A stretch of 64,000 bases of DNA from Haematococcus lacustris. Lineage: Eukaryota; Chlorophyta; Chlorophyceae; Chlamydomonadales; Haematococcaceae. The notes under the pieces are model-generated. The model worked only from the letters and a program-made list of their open reading frames with translations, searched no databases and was not told the DNA's origin. The position numbers and the translations under genes were made by a program. This document shows, piece by piece, positions 53,131 through 62,896 of this stretch (within the stretch, counting starts at the first letter, position 1; each line of letters begins with the position of its first letter). The DNA is taken from NCBI GenBank assembly GCA_030144725.1, contig JASKMD010000029.1:14418280-14482279 (forward strand). Reading direction: 5' to 3'.

Positions 53131-54038
53131 TTCCCCCCCACCTGGTCCTCTCTGGACGCAGTTGTCCTCAACTGTAGGATTGTGCCTATAGGTGACTGCC
53201 CCGCCTCGGCAACCCACGATTGTGCCGAGACTCGCGCCTCAACGCTCGGTGTCAAGCCCCACTTCTTGATTGCTGGCAGAGTTACTTTGACATTGCTCTG
53301 TGGCCCATGGCTCGGCAACACTGCAGATGCTATTCGAGACGTACTCACTGGGTCGGGAAACGACCTCGCTAGGGTCACCAAATGCGCTGCTGCGTTGGTG
53401 AACGCGGCCATGGTCGTCATCCGGTCCTGGCCCGGAGCTGCTGCCACCGCTGCTGCTGCTGCTGCTGCAATGCGCTCAGCCAACTCGCCCACATTTGCCT
53501 CACTGGCTGGCTGGCCTGCACTGTTCGGCCCTACATTTTGCTGCGATTGAGCCACGCCTGGTGCCCCAACATGCGGGACAGCCAGTGCTAATTGCGACAC
53601 CAATCGTTGAGAAGCAGGCACATGGGCCGTTGGCAGTGCCACAGAAACAGGGCTCATGGCCGCTGGGATCCCAGAACCAAACGAAAACCCAGCACCTAGC
53701 CCTTGCTCGCTTGCAGCGGCATTGTTGGAAACAGCCTCGGCTACTGGCCTATTGGGAGCAGTCAGAAATGTCGTTCTCAGCTGTGCGAATTGCTGCTGCA
53801 ATTGCTGAGGATTATTCTGCTGGCTTGCAGCCGATTGATCGGTCTGGGTACGCATAGCAGTCTGTTCTGGATCTGGAAGCAAACGGGCACCCAGCAGGAA
53901 ACAGAGCATATTGCGAAACTCTTGCTTTGTGTTGCAGATCAAAAGCTGGCTTTGTTGCTCACGAGTCAAACAGTCTAAGGCTGCGCTAATCTGTTGTGCC
54001 TCACTAGGTGAAAACAACAAGTGATCCATGCTAGGCAA
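53079..54038 (-). CDS. Unknown protein of the short LTR element (319 residues)
   Basis: The only long frame of the internal region, in element orientation, starting about 260 bp inside the 5' LTR and ending within the 3' LTR. N-terminus is helical (MPSMDHLLFSPSEAQQISAA; LTREQQSQLLICNTKQEF), followed by Gln-rich and Ala/Ser/Val-rich stretches with poly-Ala. It has no recognisable motif of Gag, protease or transposase. It may be a highly diverged Gag-like packaging protein, which is common in non-autonomous elements, or a captured fragment. Intact frame and identical LTRs suggest the insertion is recent. Confidence 0.6.
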   Translation of the reverse strand: MPSMDHLLFSPSEAQQISAALDCLTREQQSQLLICNTKQEFRNMLCFLLGARLLPDPEQTAMRTQTDQSAASQQNNPQQLQQQFAQLRTTFLTAPNRPVAEAVSNNAAASEQGLGAGFSFGSGIPAAMSPVSVALPTAHVPASQRLVSQLALAVPHVGAPGVAQSQQNVGPNSAGQPASEANVGELAERIAAAAAAAVAAAPGQDRMTTMAAFTNAAAHLVTLARSFPDPVSTSRIASAVLPSHGPQSNVKVTLPAIKKWGLTPSVEARVSAQSWVAEAGQSPIGTILQLRTTASREDQVGGNVTWQCAWLICHLRTTI

Positions 54039-54285
54039 CAGCGGTGTACTAATCTGGCAGCGCTAGATCACATACCCATTTTAAAAGTCGACTCGTACCA
54101 CCCTCGGAGCTGCTCGCGATACTGCTGCAAGACAAACTCTTGGTCTTCGTTCCACGGAAATTCAACTTTTCCCCGGCAGGTCTCCTGCCAACCTTTCCAA
54201 GCAGATAGTGAGAACAAGCGCGGTTGCTCTCTACAAGCGGTCTCGACTACAACTCCCTCGAACAGACGCGCTTCTGCGCACTCAG

Positions 54286-54300
54286 CGTGGTCGGAAACCA
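54286..54300 (-). other. Primer-binding site of the short LTR element
   Basis: TGGTTTCCGACCACG one nucleotide from the LTR; identical over 15 nt to that of the Gypsy element at 45012. Confidence 0.8.
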
Positions 54301-54301
54301 A

Positions 54302-54492
54302 TGTAACGTGCCTTTGCACGGCCAGCGTAATCCTCTTAGTGCGGCTAAAGAGCTTTGGGCGATGTCTAAGCTCCCGGGAGTCGAACCCGGCCTTGACACC
54401 GGTCACCGCACTTTGAGAGTTACACTGGCGCATGGGGGCATTATATGGTTGTCCTTAAATGGCATATCAGCCAGGCGCATTGCCACGTAACA
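54302..54492 (-). repeat. 5' LTR of the short element (minus orientation)
   Basis: 191 bp, reads identical to 52940-53130. Confidence 0.95.
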
Positions 54493-54497
54493 GGTAG

Positions 54498-55345
54498 AGG
54501 CAGCGCATGCAAGTGGTCAACGTGGATGTGAAAAGTGGTGTTGCCAGGGGGCTTTGCTATGGAGTGTAGAGGCCTTGCCTTGCCATGGGGTGCGAGTCGG
54601 GCCAGGTGGGAAGGCATGGTGGGCTAGGGAGTGCATTTGGTATTAGCACCGTGGACCGAACCACACGTCTCGGTGGTGATGTCCGAAATCGCTTTAGCGA
54701 CAGAACGAAGACTGTGCATCTGCACACATGCTCTAGCTACAACGAATACGGGGCGTAGACAGCGAAACGAGCAGAAAAGGATTGAGTATGAAGGGTCCCG
54801 CGGTCAGTTTGACTATCAGGCCAGATAGTCTACTATAATTAAAGGTGAAGGGTGCACATAGTGTCTTGTTGAACCGCTAGAGCATACAACTACTCCGTCT
54901 TACGCGTGACAGCGCGAGCGACACAAATGACGAGTGAAAGCTAATAGATGCTAAGAAGTATGCAGCTGTCCTAATCGCAGCATAAGTAGTGGTGTGGGTG
55001 CGTTAAAGAGGCATTTCAGCTTCTTAGGTTTCAAACTCGCGATTTCGGCCATCGCAACACAAAGCGCGACCGCACACATACTTGGGTTTGCGTCATCACA
55101 GCATCATTAAGAAGGTCGAGGGTGGAGGAGGCGTGCATGGTGATATCTGCCCACAAAATGTATGCCAGGTTCACGCCCAGGTAGTGCATCATGTACACAT
55201 TCGATAGAGCTTAGGACAGGCATCCCGTGTAGCCAAGCGAGTCCTCTCCCCAATGGTGTGCTTCGATGCTCAATCGGCAACCTGAGCGAGAAATAAACCT
55301 CGTGTAAAGGACACACCCTCTTTTCAAGAGAGTTGGGAGGCTCTG
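54498..55345. other. Gene-free stretch
   Basis: About 850 bp, lower in GC than neighbours, with no supported gene. Some short frames exist; none shows a recognisable motif. Confidence 0.4.
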
Positions 55346-55542
55346 ATTGATAGTGATAGGGATACATTCCGTTCCGTCCTTGGTTGAGCACGTTGGACCG
55401 GCTTTGGATTTGGATTCTGGGGGCTGGGTGGTGGGCACCTGCCAGCCTGGTCAAAGCGGCAGTGCACCTATGTGCGCCGCATGGTGTGCGGGCTGGACGT
55501 CAGCTGGCTGGTGGGGGAGGGGGGGGGTGGGGGAGACTGAAG

Positions 55543-57671
55543 CCATGCAGGCTGAGGTGGCTTTGCAGCGGGGCCTGCTGGGGCTTGAGGAGGGGGAGGA
55601 GGTGGATGATGACTGGGTGGAGGATCCAGCAAACCGGGGCCGGCTGCTGCGCCATGCGGTGCACACCACAAGAGAGATGGAGGCAGCAATGGCAGCCTGG
55701 CAGCTGGATATGGTGCCCTGGCAGCAGGCTGAGCTCACCAACCCCGGGCTGCTGCCTAGGCCCCCCCGCCCCCCCACACCCTACGCCATCACCCCCACCA
55801 GCAAGTGCCAGGCTCGGCATGTCTTCATCGACACACGGGGCCTATACGGCATGATGCGTGACGCCGGCATGCTGGGGTGCTGACAGAGGAGGGGGTCACC
55901 TCCTTGGCGAAGTTCAGGAACGGTGCCCTACCTGACCCAGCGAGGCCGGGCCACTACATAGAAGGGCCCAAAGACAGCCATGTGAGTGATCCTTGCAGTC
56001 AGGTGCCAGCCAGTCCTTGGGTGCTCCGTCAGCTGCCATGTGTGCTGTCAACTGCCGTGTGAGCCTTCAGCCAGCTGCCTTCAGCCAGCTGCCTTCAGCC
56101 AGCTGCCTTCAGCCAGCTGCCTTCAGCCAGCTGCCTACACAGGCTGATGAGGTGCCTTGGTTGTGTTTATGGTGGCCGCAGGTGGCCAACCGATGGGACG
56201 CATTGCTGCCCGACCCTCGCCGCCAAAAGCTCGCCAGCCCCAAGCACAACTTCGCGCAGATCGTGCACACCGACGGAGTCGCCCTCAGCGTGATGTTCCT
56301 GCGGCCCAAGCCTGCCGCTCCACCCGCAGACCCGCCGCGGATGGGCAGGCACATGGGCGCAGTCAACCCGCTGGCCCACCTCGACGCGGAGTGGCTGGGC
56401 GTGGACCCCGGCAAATCAAACATGGCAACAGTGGCGCACGAGGAGCGCAGCGCTGCCGGCACAGTGGTGTCCGTGTGGCAGAGATCTCTAACCGCCGGGC
56501 AGTACTACCGCGACAGCGGCATCACACGGCAAGCCCAGGCAACCAAGAAGTGGCTGGCCCAGGTGAAGCCGCAGCTCAACGCCCTGTCGCACGTCAGCAG
56601 CAAGCCTAGCTCGCTGGCCGCGTACCGGCGGTTCGCCAACACCGTCCTAGCGACGTACGACGCCATGTGGGCCGAGGTCTCCAAGCCTCGCTGGGCCAAT
56701 GCCAAGTTCCGGCTGTACTGTGGCAAGAAGCGCGTGGTGGCAGACTTCTGGTCCAAGGTAAGGCCTATTAGTAGTAGGCCTATAAGCTAGGGAGTAGCCA
56801 ATCAAAGTCAGCTCATGCTCTTGCACCTGGCCAACTGCTGCTGCTGCTGCCCCATGGTGAACCTGACCTTACACATGTGTGCCTTGTGTGTTGTACCATG
56901 TGTGGCTGCAGCTCATCAAGCAGGCCAAGAAGCGGTGGCCAGACCGTCCCCTGGCACTGGCCTATGGGGCTGCTGGCTTCAGTGGCAGCGGCAGCATTGG
57001 CTGCAGGGGTGTCCCGGTCAGCCAGATGCTGAAGGAGGCGCTGAGGCAGTTCCCAGCAGGGCGAGTGGTGATGGTAGATGAGTTCCGCACAAGCCGGGTC
57101 AGCTCAGCCTACAGCCACCCCAGTGAGGCCCTCCCTGGGCAGCCGCCTGAGTCCTTCAGGTGAGAGGGTCAGTGGGGGAGGGTCAGGGTAGTGCTGGGAG
57201 GTGGTGGAGTCAAGTTGGCTGGGTAGGGTCAAGATTGGGAAGGTAAGGAAAAATCTTACAAATGTGCATTGCTGCATGTCTCCATGCAGGTGGCTGCGGC
57301 CAGTGTACAGCGAGACAAAGCGATCCCAAGTCCGGGGCTTGATGTGCTCAACAAGCAACAACATCAGGTAAGCAATGGCCTGACACTGCACATGTGCATG
57401 GCCGCAACATATCCCACATGAAGTGACACATGACATGGGCCATGACTTGACTGCATGCAACTCCCACACCATGTGCAGGTTCTATGACCGGGACGTCTCA
57501 GCCGCGCTGAACATCCGCCGCTGTGCAGTCGGCCCAGGCCCACGCCCCACTGAGCTGTGCTACTGGGATGGCCGCCCAGCCATGCCAAAGCTAGGCCGGC
57601 CAGGCCAGGAATGGGTGTACTTGCGTGACAAGGCCCTGCTGCGTAAGTGGCGGCGCAAGTGGCGGCGATAG
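55543..57671 (+). pseudogene. Fanzor lineage B gene, nearly intact, one frameshift
   Basis: Frame open through 55870, then a one-base deficit in the G run of GCTGGGGTGC near 55872; after it the gene continues without damage. Exons: (N-terminal)-55981, 56182-56757, 56912-57159, 57290-57367, 57479-57671. RuvC-I WLGVDPGKSN, RuvC-II VVMVDEFRTSRVSS, RuvC-III FYDRDVSAALNI are all present, so the D-E-D triad is intact. The zinc-ribbon is reduced to one Cys (VRGLMCSTS). The protein ends in basic KWRRKWRR. It is shorter than lineage A and lacks the N-terminal NLS exon and the Pro-rich linker. The true start is unknown; Met at 55543 is one option. The frameshift may be real inactivation or a sequencing error in a homopolymer. 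Intron 1 holds a 14-bp repeat. Confidence 0.82.
56058..56138. repeat. 14-bp repeat (CCTTCAGCCAGCTG), about 5 copies
   Basis: Tandem array within the first identified intron of the lineage-B Fanzor. Confidence 0.9.
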
Positions 57672-57931
57672 CCAGCTACAGCAAGACAATCCAAGAAAAC
57701 AAGATACCAAACCCCTCACAAAGGGGATGTGTGTGAGTAAGAGCTATAGAGTAGGGTAGAGCTCTTGCTAGTAGTAGCCTGGAGGCACACACACCAGAAG
57801 GCTGAGCTGGAGTGGGCATTAGGCACACCGTCAGTAGCCTTTACAATAATGATCTCGCAGCCTGTGTTTGATTACAACTCATGCTTTATTTTGGTGTTGC
57901 ATGAGGGCTGTAGGGGTTAAAACTTGATAGT
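57672..57931 (+). ncRNA. 3' region of Fanzor B: candidate guide RNA scaffold / right end
   Basis: Directly after the stop: ACCCCTCACAAAGGGGATGT forms a hairpin also present after the 26-kb and 43-kb remnants (with a compensated CCCCT/AGGGG stem in the 26-kb copy). Further on, CTCATGC and GCATGAG form a 7-bp stem with a 16-nt loop inside a block (57863-57924) found again at 59387-59448. The guide-RNA role is inferred from location and conservation only. Confidence 0.5.
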
Positions 57932-57957
57932 GATAGGGCCTGTCGTAATGAAGACAC

Positions 57958-58654
57958 ATGACAATGAGTTACACAGGCTTCGTCAGAGCCAGCTCAGCCG
58001 GCATACTTGGCGCTGCGGGCGCGACCTTGGGGAGAGCTGCGCAACTGCCCGCGCTAGGCAGCACGGCGTCCTCTGCAACCCTAGCTAGCCGTGTGCTGCT
58101 GCTTATCGGCATGGTTGGTGTGTGTTTACGAAGAGCCTTATACTTAGCGTTTGCTTTGCCAGTGATCCAGCCTGTGTGCCAGTGCCTCACATGAATGCTC
58201 TCACACTGCCATACATATCGCATAGCCACAGCCAGCTGCCTAGCATCCCAGGTCTTGGGTCATGACCCCCGTGGGAGTCCCCAGCTCATGGGCATCTCAG
58301 CCCTGGTCCTATCCCGAGGACCCTTTCGCTGCTCTCGCAGTGCAATTTAGCTGGCTCAATTGCATACGTCAGTGCCTTGGCTAACAACACAAGTTCAATG
58401 GCAGTGACGGCAGTTTCTAACACTGCCAACATCCTTGCCGCGTGAGGAACAGCCTTCCAGCAGCGCACATGTTACAGATAATCAACTATGCTATTGCATG
58501 ACTGTTCCTTTCATGCAGGGGCGGCTTGAGCTACTTAGTCTTGGGGGAGGCGATATCGTTGCAATGGTTGGTCGGCGCATCCTGTGTCTCAGCCGGTGTC
58601 GCTCTCATCATTGCATCACGGCAGCCAGCTGCGGCAGATCAAAAGCTGGAGTGA
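57958..58654 (+). CDS. TMEM42-like small EamA-type membrane protein
   Basis: Three exons join in phase: 57958-58113, 58341-58441, 58519-58654; 130 residues. Four hydrophobic segments: SAGILGAAGATLGRAAQL; LASRVLLLIGM; CNLAGSIAYVSALANNTSSM followed by VTAVSNTANILAAGGLSYLVLGE; and ISLQWLVGASCVSAGVALIIAS. The order C-N-x-x-(membrane)-S-S-hydrophobic-T-V-x-N-x-x-N-(GE)-L-x-W-G matches TMEM42/EamA half-size transporters. Function of the family is not established. The Fanzor B right end lies immediately upstream, so the native promoter and leader are displaced or shared. Start may be 57958 or 57964. Confidence 0.75.
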
Positions 58655-58797
58655 GGGGCTTCACTGAGGGTGCTCATCTCTGCGCAAGCACACACTTGCC
58701 ACAATCATGCATGCAATGCCCAACCTCAGGTTGGAGCGACAACCCAGCCTCTCAATGCCTCAATGGAAGCGTTGCAGAGGCACCCTGAGTGAGCACT

Positions 58798-59040
58798 GAA
58801 ATGCCCAAGGCCAGGCAGAGGTTGCACCGGGCTGCATAGTGTTGGTGGAGCAAGGATTCATGGGCCCGCAACCACCCATAGGGCCTAGTAGCTAAGCGGG
58901 TTAAACTAAGCCTCACAGGCATCAAGCTGTGAGATTTTAAAGGGAAGCCCAGTGGTCTAAGGAGGGAACGTGGCACCAGGCATGGTTTTGTAGTCATCAA
59001 GGGTGCACCCAATTACCCACAGGTCAACACCTAGGCCTGT
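58798..59040 (+). pseudogene. Fanzor lineage A 3' relic (C-terminus plus 3' region)
   Basis: Diverged but ordered similarity to the end of the lineage-A gene (TTGCACCGGGCTGC, GGGCCCGCAAC) and to its 3' region (GGGCCTAGTAGC, AGCCTCACA, GCCCAGTGGTC, TTGTAGTCATCAAGGGTGCA, ATTACCCACAG). The GGGATTAGCCC hairpin is degraded here. This third copy helps delimit what is conserved. Confidence 0.7.
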
Positions 59041-59317
59041 CTTGTATGAATGTCTGAACATGACTGTGTGGTGACCCTGTAGTGACCCTGTGTGACCCTG
59101 TGTGCACTGAGCGCCCTCTTGTGTGACGAGCATTGAGCCTTGCATACTGCCATGTGCATGTCATGAGGAGATGACAGGCTTTGCCAGATATGACAGGGTT
59201 GCTGGGGTGCTGTAATATGAGGTTTGTGCTGTTGTGAGCCACCGGTGACCATGGCGTCAAAGCTTACTCTGGTGTGGGTTTGGCCCATAGCATGTGCCAG
59301 ACCGCAAGGCCGTGAGG

Positions 59318-59375
59318 CTTAGCACTTAGGGATCTAGATTAGGGACACACACCGGTCTCTCACTCCTGTTGATAG
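59318..59375 (+). other. Solo Fanzor B right end
   Basis: TTAGGGACACACACCGG and TCTCTCACTCCTGTTGATAG as at 26688-26723 and 43878-43913, here without any coding part. Confidence 0.7.
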
Positions 59376-59386
59376 GCCTGTGTTAC

Positions 59387-59448
59387 TGTGTTTGATTACA
59401 ACTCATGCTTTATTTTGGTGTTGCATGAGGGCTGTAGGGGTTAAAACT
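59387..59448 (+). other. 62-bp solo copy of the Fanzor B terminal hairpin block
   Basis: Same sequence as 57863-57924 (TGTGTTTGATTACAACTC ... GGGGTTAAAACT), flanked here by TGTGTTAC on both sides (59379-59386, 59449-59456). It behaves like a tiny inserted unit. Confidence 0.6.
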
Positions 59449-59514
59449 TGTGTTACAGTGGCATTCCTAGTGAGTTGCAGCAATGGTTTAAGGGCATGGC
59501 TTGGTTTGGTGCCC

Positions 59515-62500
59515 ATGTTGTCGCTACAAGACCTGCTAGCGGATCGACTCTTCCTTGCCGAACTTGCCAAAGAGTTTGAGCTGCTGAAAGCTTCACAAGG
59601 TATGCAGGTCGGTGCAAAAACATCGTTTGATGAGATGTAAGAGCCGAACTGGTCGCTTAAGCATGTCGCTGCGCAGCCGATGTCGACTTTGATTCGTGGA
59701 TTCAAATTCGACTGCGTCAGGCCAAGCCCGCCACAACAGCTGGCACATCAGCTACGTGTGAAAAACACGAGTCACACAAAGAGGCTGCACTGGCGACATC
59801 AGCAGCGGTTGTAGCAGACCCACCGGGTCAGGGAGCAATAGGAGCAGGTGTCAGCAACGCGTGCCGACACAGCCCGGCCACACCTGCACAGGCCACTGCC
59901 ATGAACAACCCTCTGCCACAGGAGCCTGACAGACTGGCGCTGTCTCACACAGCACGGGACAAAACCAGGTGTGGGTGCAGTCCTCCCATGAATCAAGCCC
60001 ACGGACAGAATCGTGAACTGTGTCAGCTCACTAGCTCACCAGCTGCCTCATGACTGACAATCATGGCAGGACTTGGTGTGCATGGGCTAATCTCTGCATC
60101 ACTAAGCTGCAGTTGCTGCCCACCAAGGCATGGTAGTTGGGGAGCTGACTAAGGCAGTAATGAGATACTGGATGGTGTGGCGAGGGGGCTTGGCAGAGGT
60201 GATTTGTGAGGGGTGCATGACTGCCTGCATCACGGCTGTTGTGGTGCACTTGTGAGGCACCGCATGGCACACACCGCTGTGCATCCTGCAGTAACATTGG
60301 CAGCATTGGGCAGCAGGCTAGCCAGGAGTGCTGCAGAGAGCTGACAGCACGCACTTAACAATTGAGCATGCATAATGCAGAATACATGCATGCATGCATG
60401 TTGACACCCTTTTTCTCGTTTGCATCAACCCTTCCTCGCTTGCGTGCTTACTCACCTGCTGACTTGCGTCTCTACTCCATACTCCACCTCACACTGCACT
60501 GACCAGCACCTCCGTCAGCCCTGCTTAGCCTGCCACCAGCATGCGGGCCCTGTGCAGGGTCTCTGGTCCCCACCCACCCCTCTCCGCCTGCCTGATGGTG
60601 CCAGGGGAGGGCGCCGCCCCTTTCACAGCCGCCCGCCCGGCCATGGCCAGCGAGCCTAAATTACCTCAACCACCTGAAGCAGCTGAAGTGAGCCCAAGTG
60701 AGGTTGCCAGAGTGCCTGCCTTGCCCTGGTCGCTGGACACCACAGGCCAGCTGGCGATGGTGTTGGCCTGGACCACATGATGCACAGCCAGGCAGGGGCA
60801 GGGGCAGGGGCAGCAGTGCATGCAGAGGGTGGGGACTGGGAAGACTAGGCGTAGGACTAGGACTGGGTAGGCTGGGTGGGCTGGATGGACTGTTGTGGAC
60901 TGGCTGAGTCACTGGGCAAGGCATGGCCCTCAGCTGCACTGGCACAGCACCGCTACCTCCATCGCTGCCAGTCATCCACAGTTAGGGGTTGAGACGGGCC
61001 TGGCTCCTGGTCAGCGGGCGCTGGGCCAGGTCTAAACCTGCGGTCCAAACCCCCATTTGCCAGCCAGGCCCTTACCAATGTCAGCTGCTGGCCTGCTGCT
61101 GTTGCTGCTGCTGCTGCTGCTGCCAGAAGGTCCACCACACAGATGCGCACCTGAGCTTGATCACATGATCTTCAGATTCCCTACTTGCCTGTGCTCATGG
61201 CTGAGTACAAGCCTCGATGACTATGGCATGCTAGCGTTACATGGTGATAGTGTGATAACGCCCATGGCTAGTTTGATATTTCATGGCAAACGTGTCTCGA
61301 CTCAGGTGCCTACCTGTGTACAGGCACAACCAGGTCATGGCCCAGCCCCTGTTGCCGCCGCCGCCGCTGCGCTGCACGCCGCCCTACGCTCCAGCGCCGC
61401 CGTCCCGCACCTGCAAGCCGCTGCAGAGCGTGAGCGGCGACTGACCCTGAGCACCGCGGTGGCCAAGCAGCAGGTGGCGCTGGCAGTTGACCCGGCAGGC
61501 CTTCCCTCCACATCCTCACAGGTGGTGCTGGCGGTGCAGCAGCAGGTGCTGGAGGCCACTGCTTTGCTGGCGTCGCGACAACAGGAGCTGACACACAGGA
61601 TGGAGCAGCAGCAGGTGGGTGAGAGGCTGGAAGTGATGGGGTAGGATGGGGTCGGGTGGGCTGGGCTGGGCTGGGCTGGGCTGGGCTGGGCTGGGCTGGG
61701 CTGGGCTGGGCTGGGCTGGGCTGGGCTGGGCTGGGCTGGGCTGGGCTGGGCTGGGCTGGGCTGGGCTGGGCTGGGCTGGGCTGGGCTGGGCTGGGCTGGG
61801 CTGGGCTGGGCTGGGCTGGGCTGGGCTGGGCTGGGCTGGGCTGGACTGGGCTGGGCTGGGCTGGGCTGGGCTGGGCTGGGCTGGGGGGGGGGGGGGGGCC
61901 GTGTTGGTGTCAGCGAGGGCCAGGCAAGAGTTAGGGTGTGCATGCGGGGCAGCCCACCCCTACCTGGTGTCATGCGCCTGTCAGTGGTGCGGTTGTGATG
62001 GCAGCTCTGCCCTTCTCTTTGTTCATTCTGTGTCAAACGGCAGCAGGACAGGCGCATCTCACATGGCAAGGGTTTGCACATCCACTTGCACGTTTTCTAC
62101 TTTTTGCTGTATGAACCCGTGAAGCTTGCATGAAAGCATACCTCCTCCTGTGCCCTGCATGCATCCTCAGGCCATGCTGCAAGCCGCCCTCTCCGCTGGT
62201 GCCCCCCCCGCCCCTCCTGCACCATCCAGCTCCACCCCATCCGTCTCTGCTGCCCCTGCTGCCCCTGGCCCCCCCCACCCACCCCCCACCCTGGCTTACC
62301 TGCCCAGCCATGCGGCCAATGCTTGGTTCCTTAACCCTAGACCTCCGCAGCCTACCCCTGCGAACCTCACCGCTGCTGGCAAGGCCAAAGTGTCTGGCAG
62401 GGCCCAACCAAGGTCTGCCCTGCCGCAGCCCGGCCTGCCCGACCCCTGTCCTCAACATAACCGGCGCCAGGAGCGCAAGGAATCCTTCAAGGCCGTGCTC

Positions 62501-62863
62501 AGACAGCTGCTGTCCAGGCCTGCAGCAGCAGCAGCGGCAGCAGGAAGCATGGCTCTAGGCACGTCAACCGCTGCTGGGGCAGCAGCGGCCAGGCCTGGTG
62601 GGCAGGGTGGTTGGGCGGGGCCACGTGGCGGGCAGACTGAGCGGGCGGCTGTGCAGCAGGTGCTGTCGGCCATGGCACAGCTGGCACCTGCAAGGCCACA
62701 TCAACAAGTGCATGGCATGGTATGTGGGGGTGGGGTGGGCTGGGGTGGGCTGGATCAAGAGGCGGCCACCCTGCCTGCCAGCTGCTGTTTCCCCGCTCTG
62801 CCCTGCCTTGCCTTGTCTGTGTTTCCTCCTTGCTTGGACAAGTGCATACAGCTCCGCTTGTGG

Positions 62864-62896
<33 letters not shown>

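Larger units (their letters stand above)
52940..54492 (-). mobile_element. Short non-autonomous LTR retrotransposon (TRIM/LARD-like), 1.55 kb
   Basis: Two 191-bp LTRs (52940-53130 and 54302-54492) that read identical, TG...CA ends, and a 5-bp target duplication GGTAG (52935-52939 and 54493-54497). Orientation is minus: a primer-binding site TGGTTTCCGACCACG starts at 54300 next to the right LTR, and a purine tract GGTGGGGGGGAA abuts the left LTR. No protease, RT or integrase is encoded, so it must be mobilised in trans. It carries one unknown ORF. Confidence 0.95.
55346..57938 (+). mobile_element. Fanzor element, lineage B (best copy)
   Basis: Flanked on both sides by TTGATAGTGATAGGG (starting at about 55347 and 57924), which may be a target duplication or a terminal motif; TGATAGGGATA also begins at the 5' edge of the lineage-A element. 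It contains the five-exon fanzor gene, then the hairpin-rich 3' region. The right border is about 20 bp from the start codon of the TMEM42-like gene. Confidence 0.75.

Noticed and set aside
60061..61320. Exons of the right-hand coiled-coil gene between 60.0 and 61.3 kb
   Set aside because: Some open stretches (about 60541-60780) are possible, but no phase-consistent donor and acceptor pair was convincing.
61646..62081. Gly-Trp-Ala-Gly-Leu and Ser-Pro-Ala-Gln-Pro frames on opposite strands
   Set aside because: Produced by the GGGCT array in an intron.
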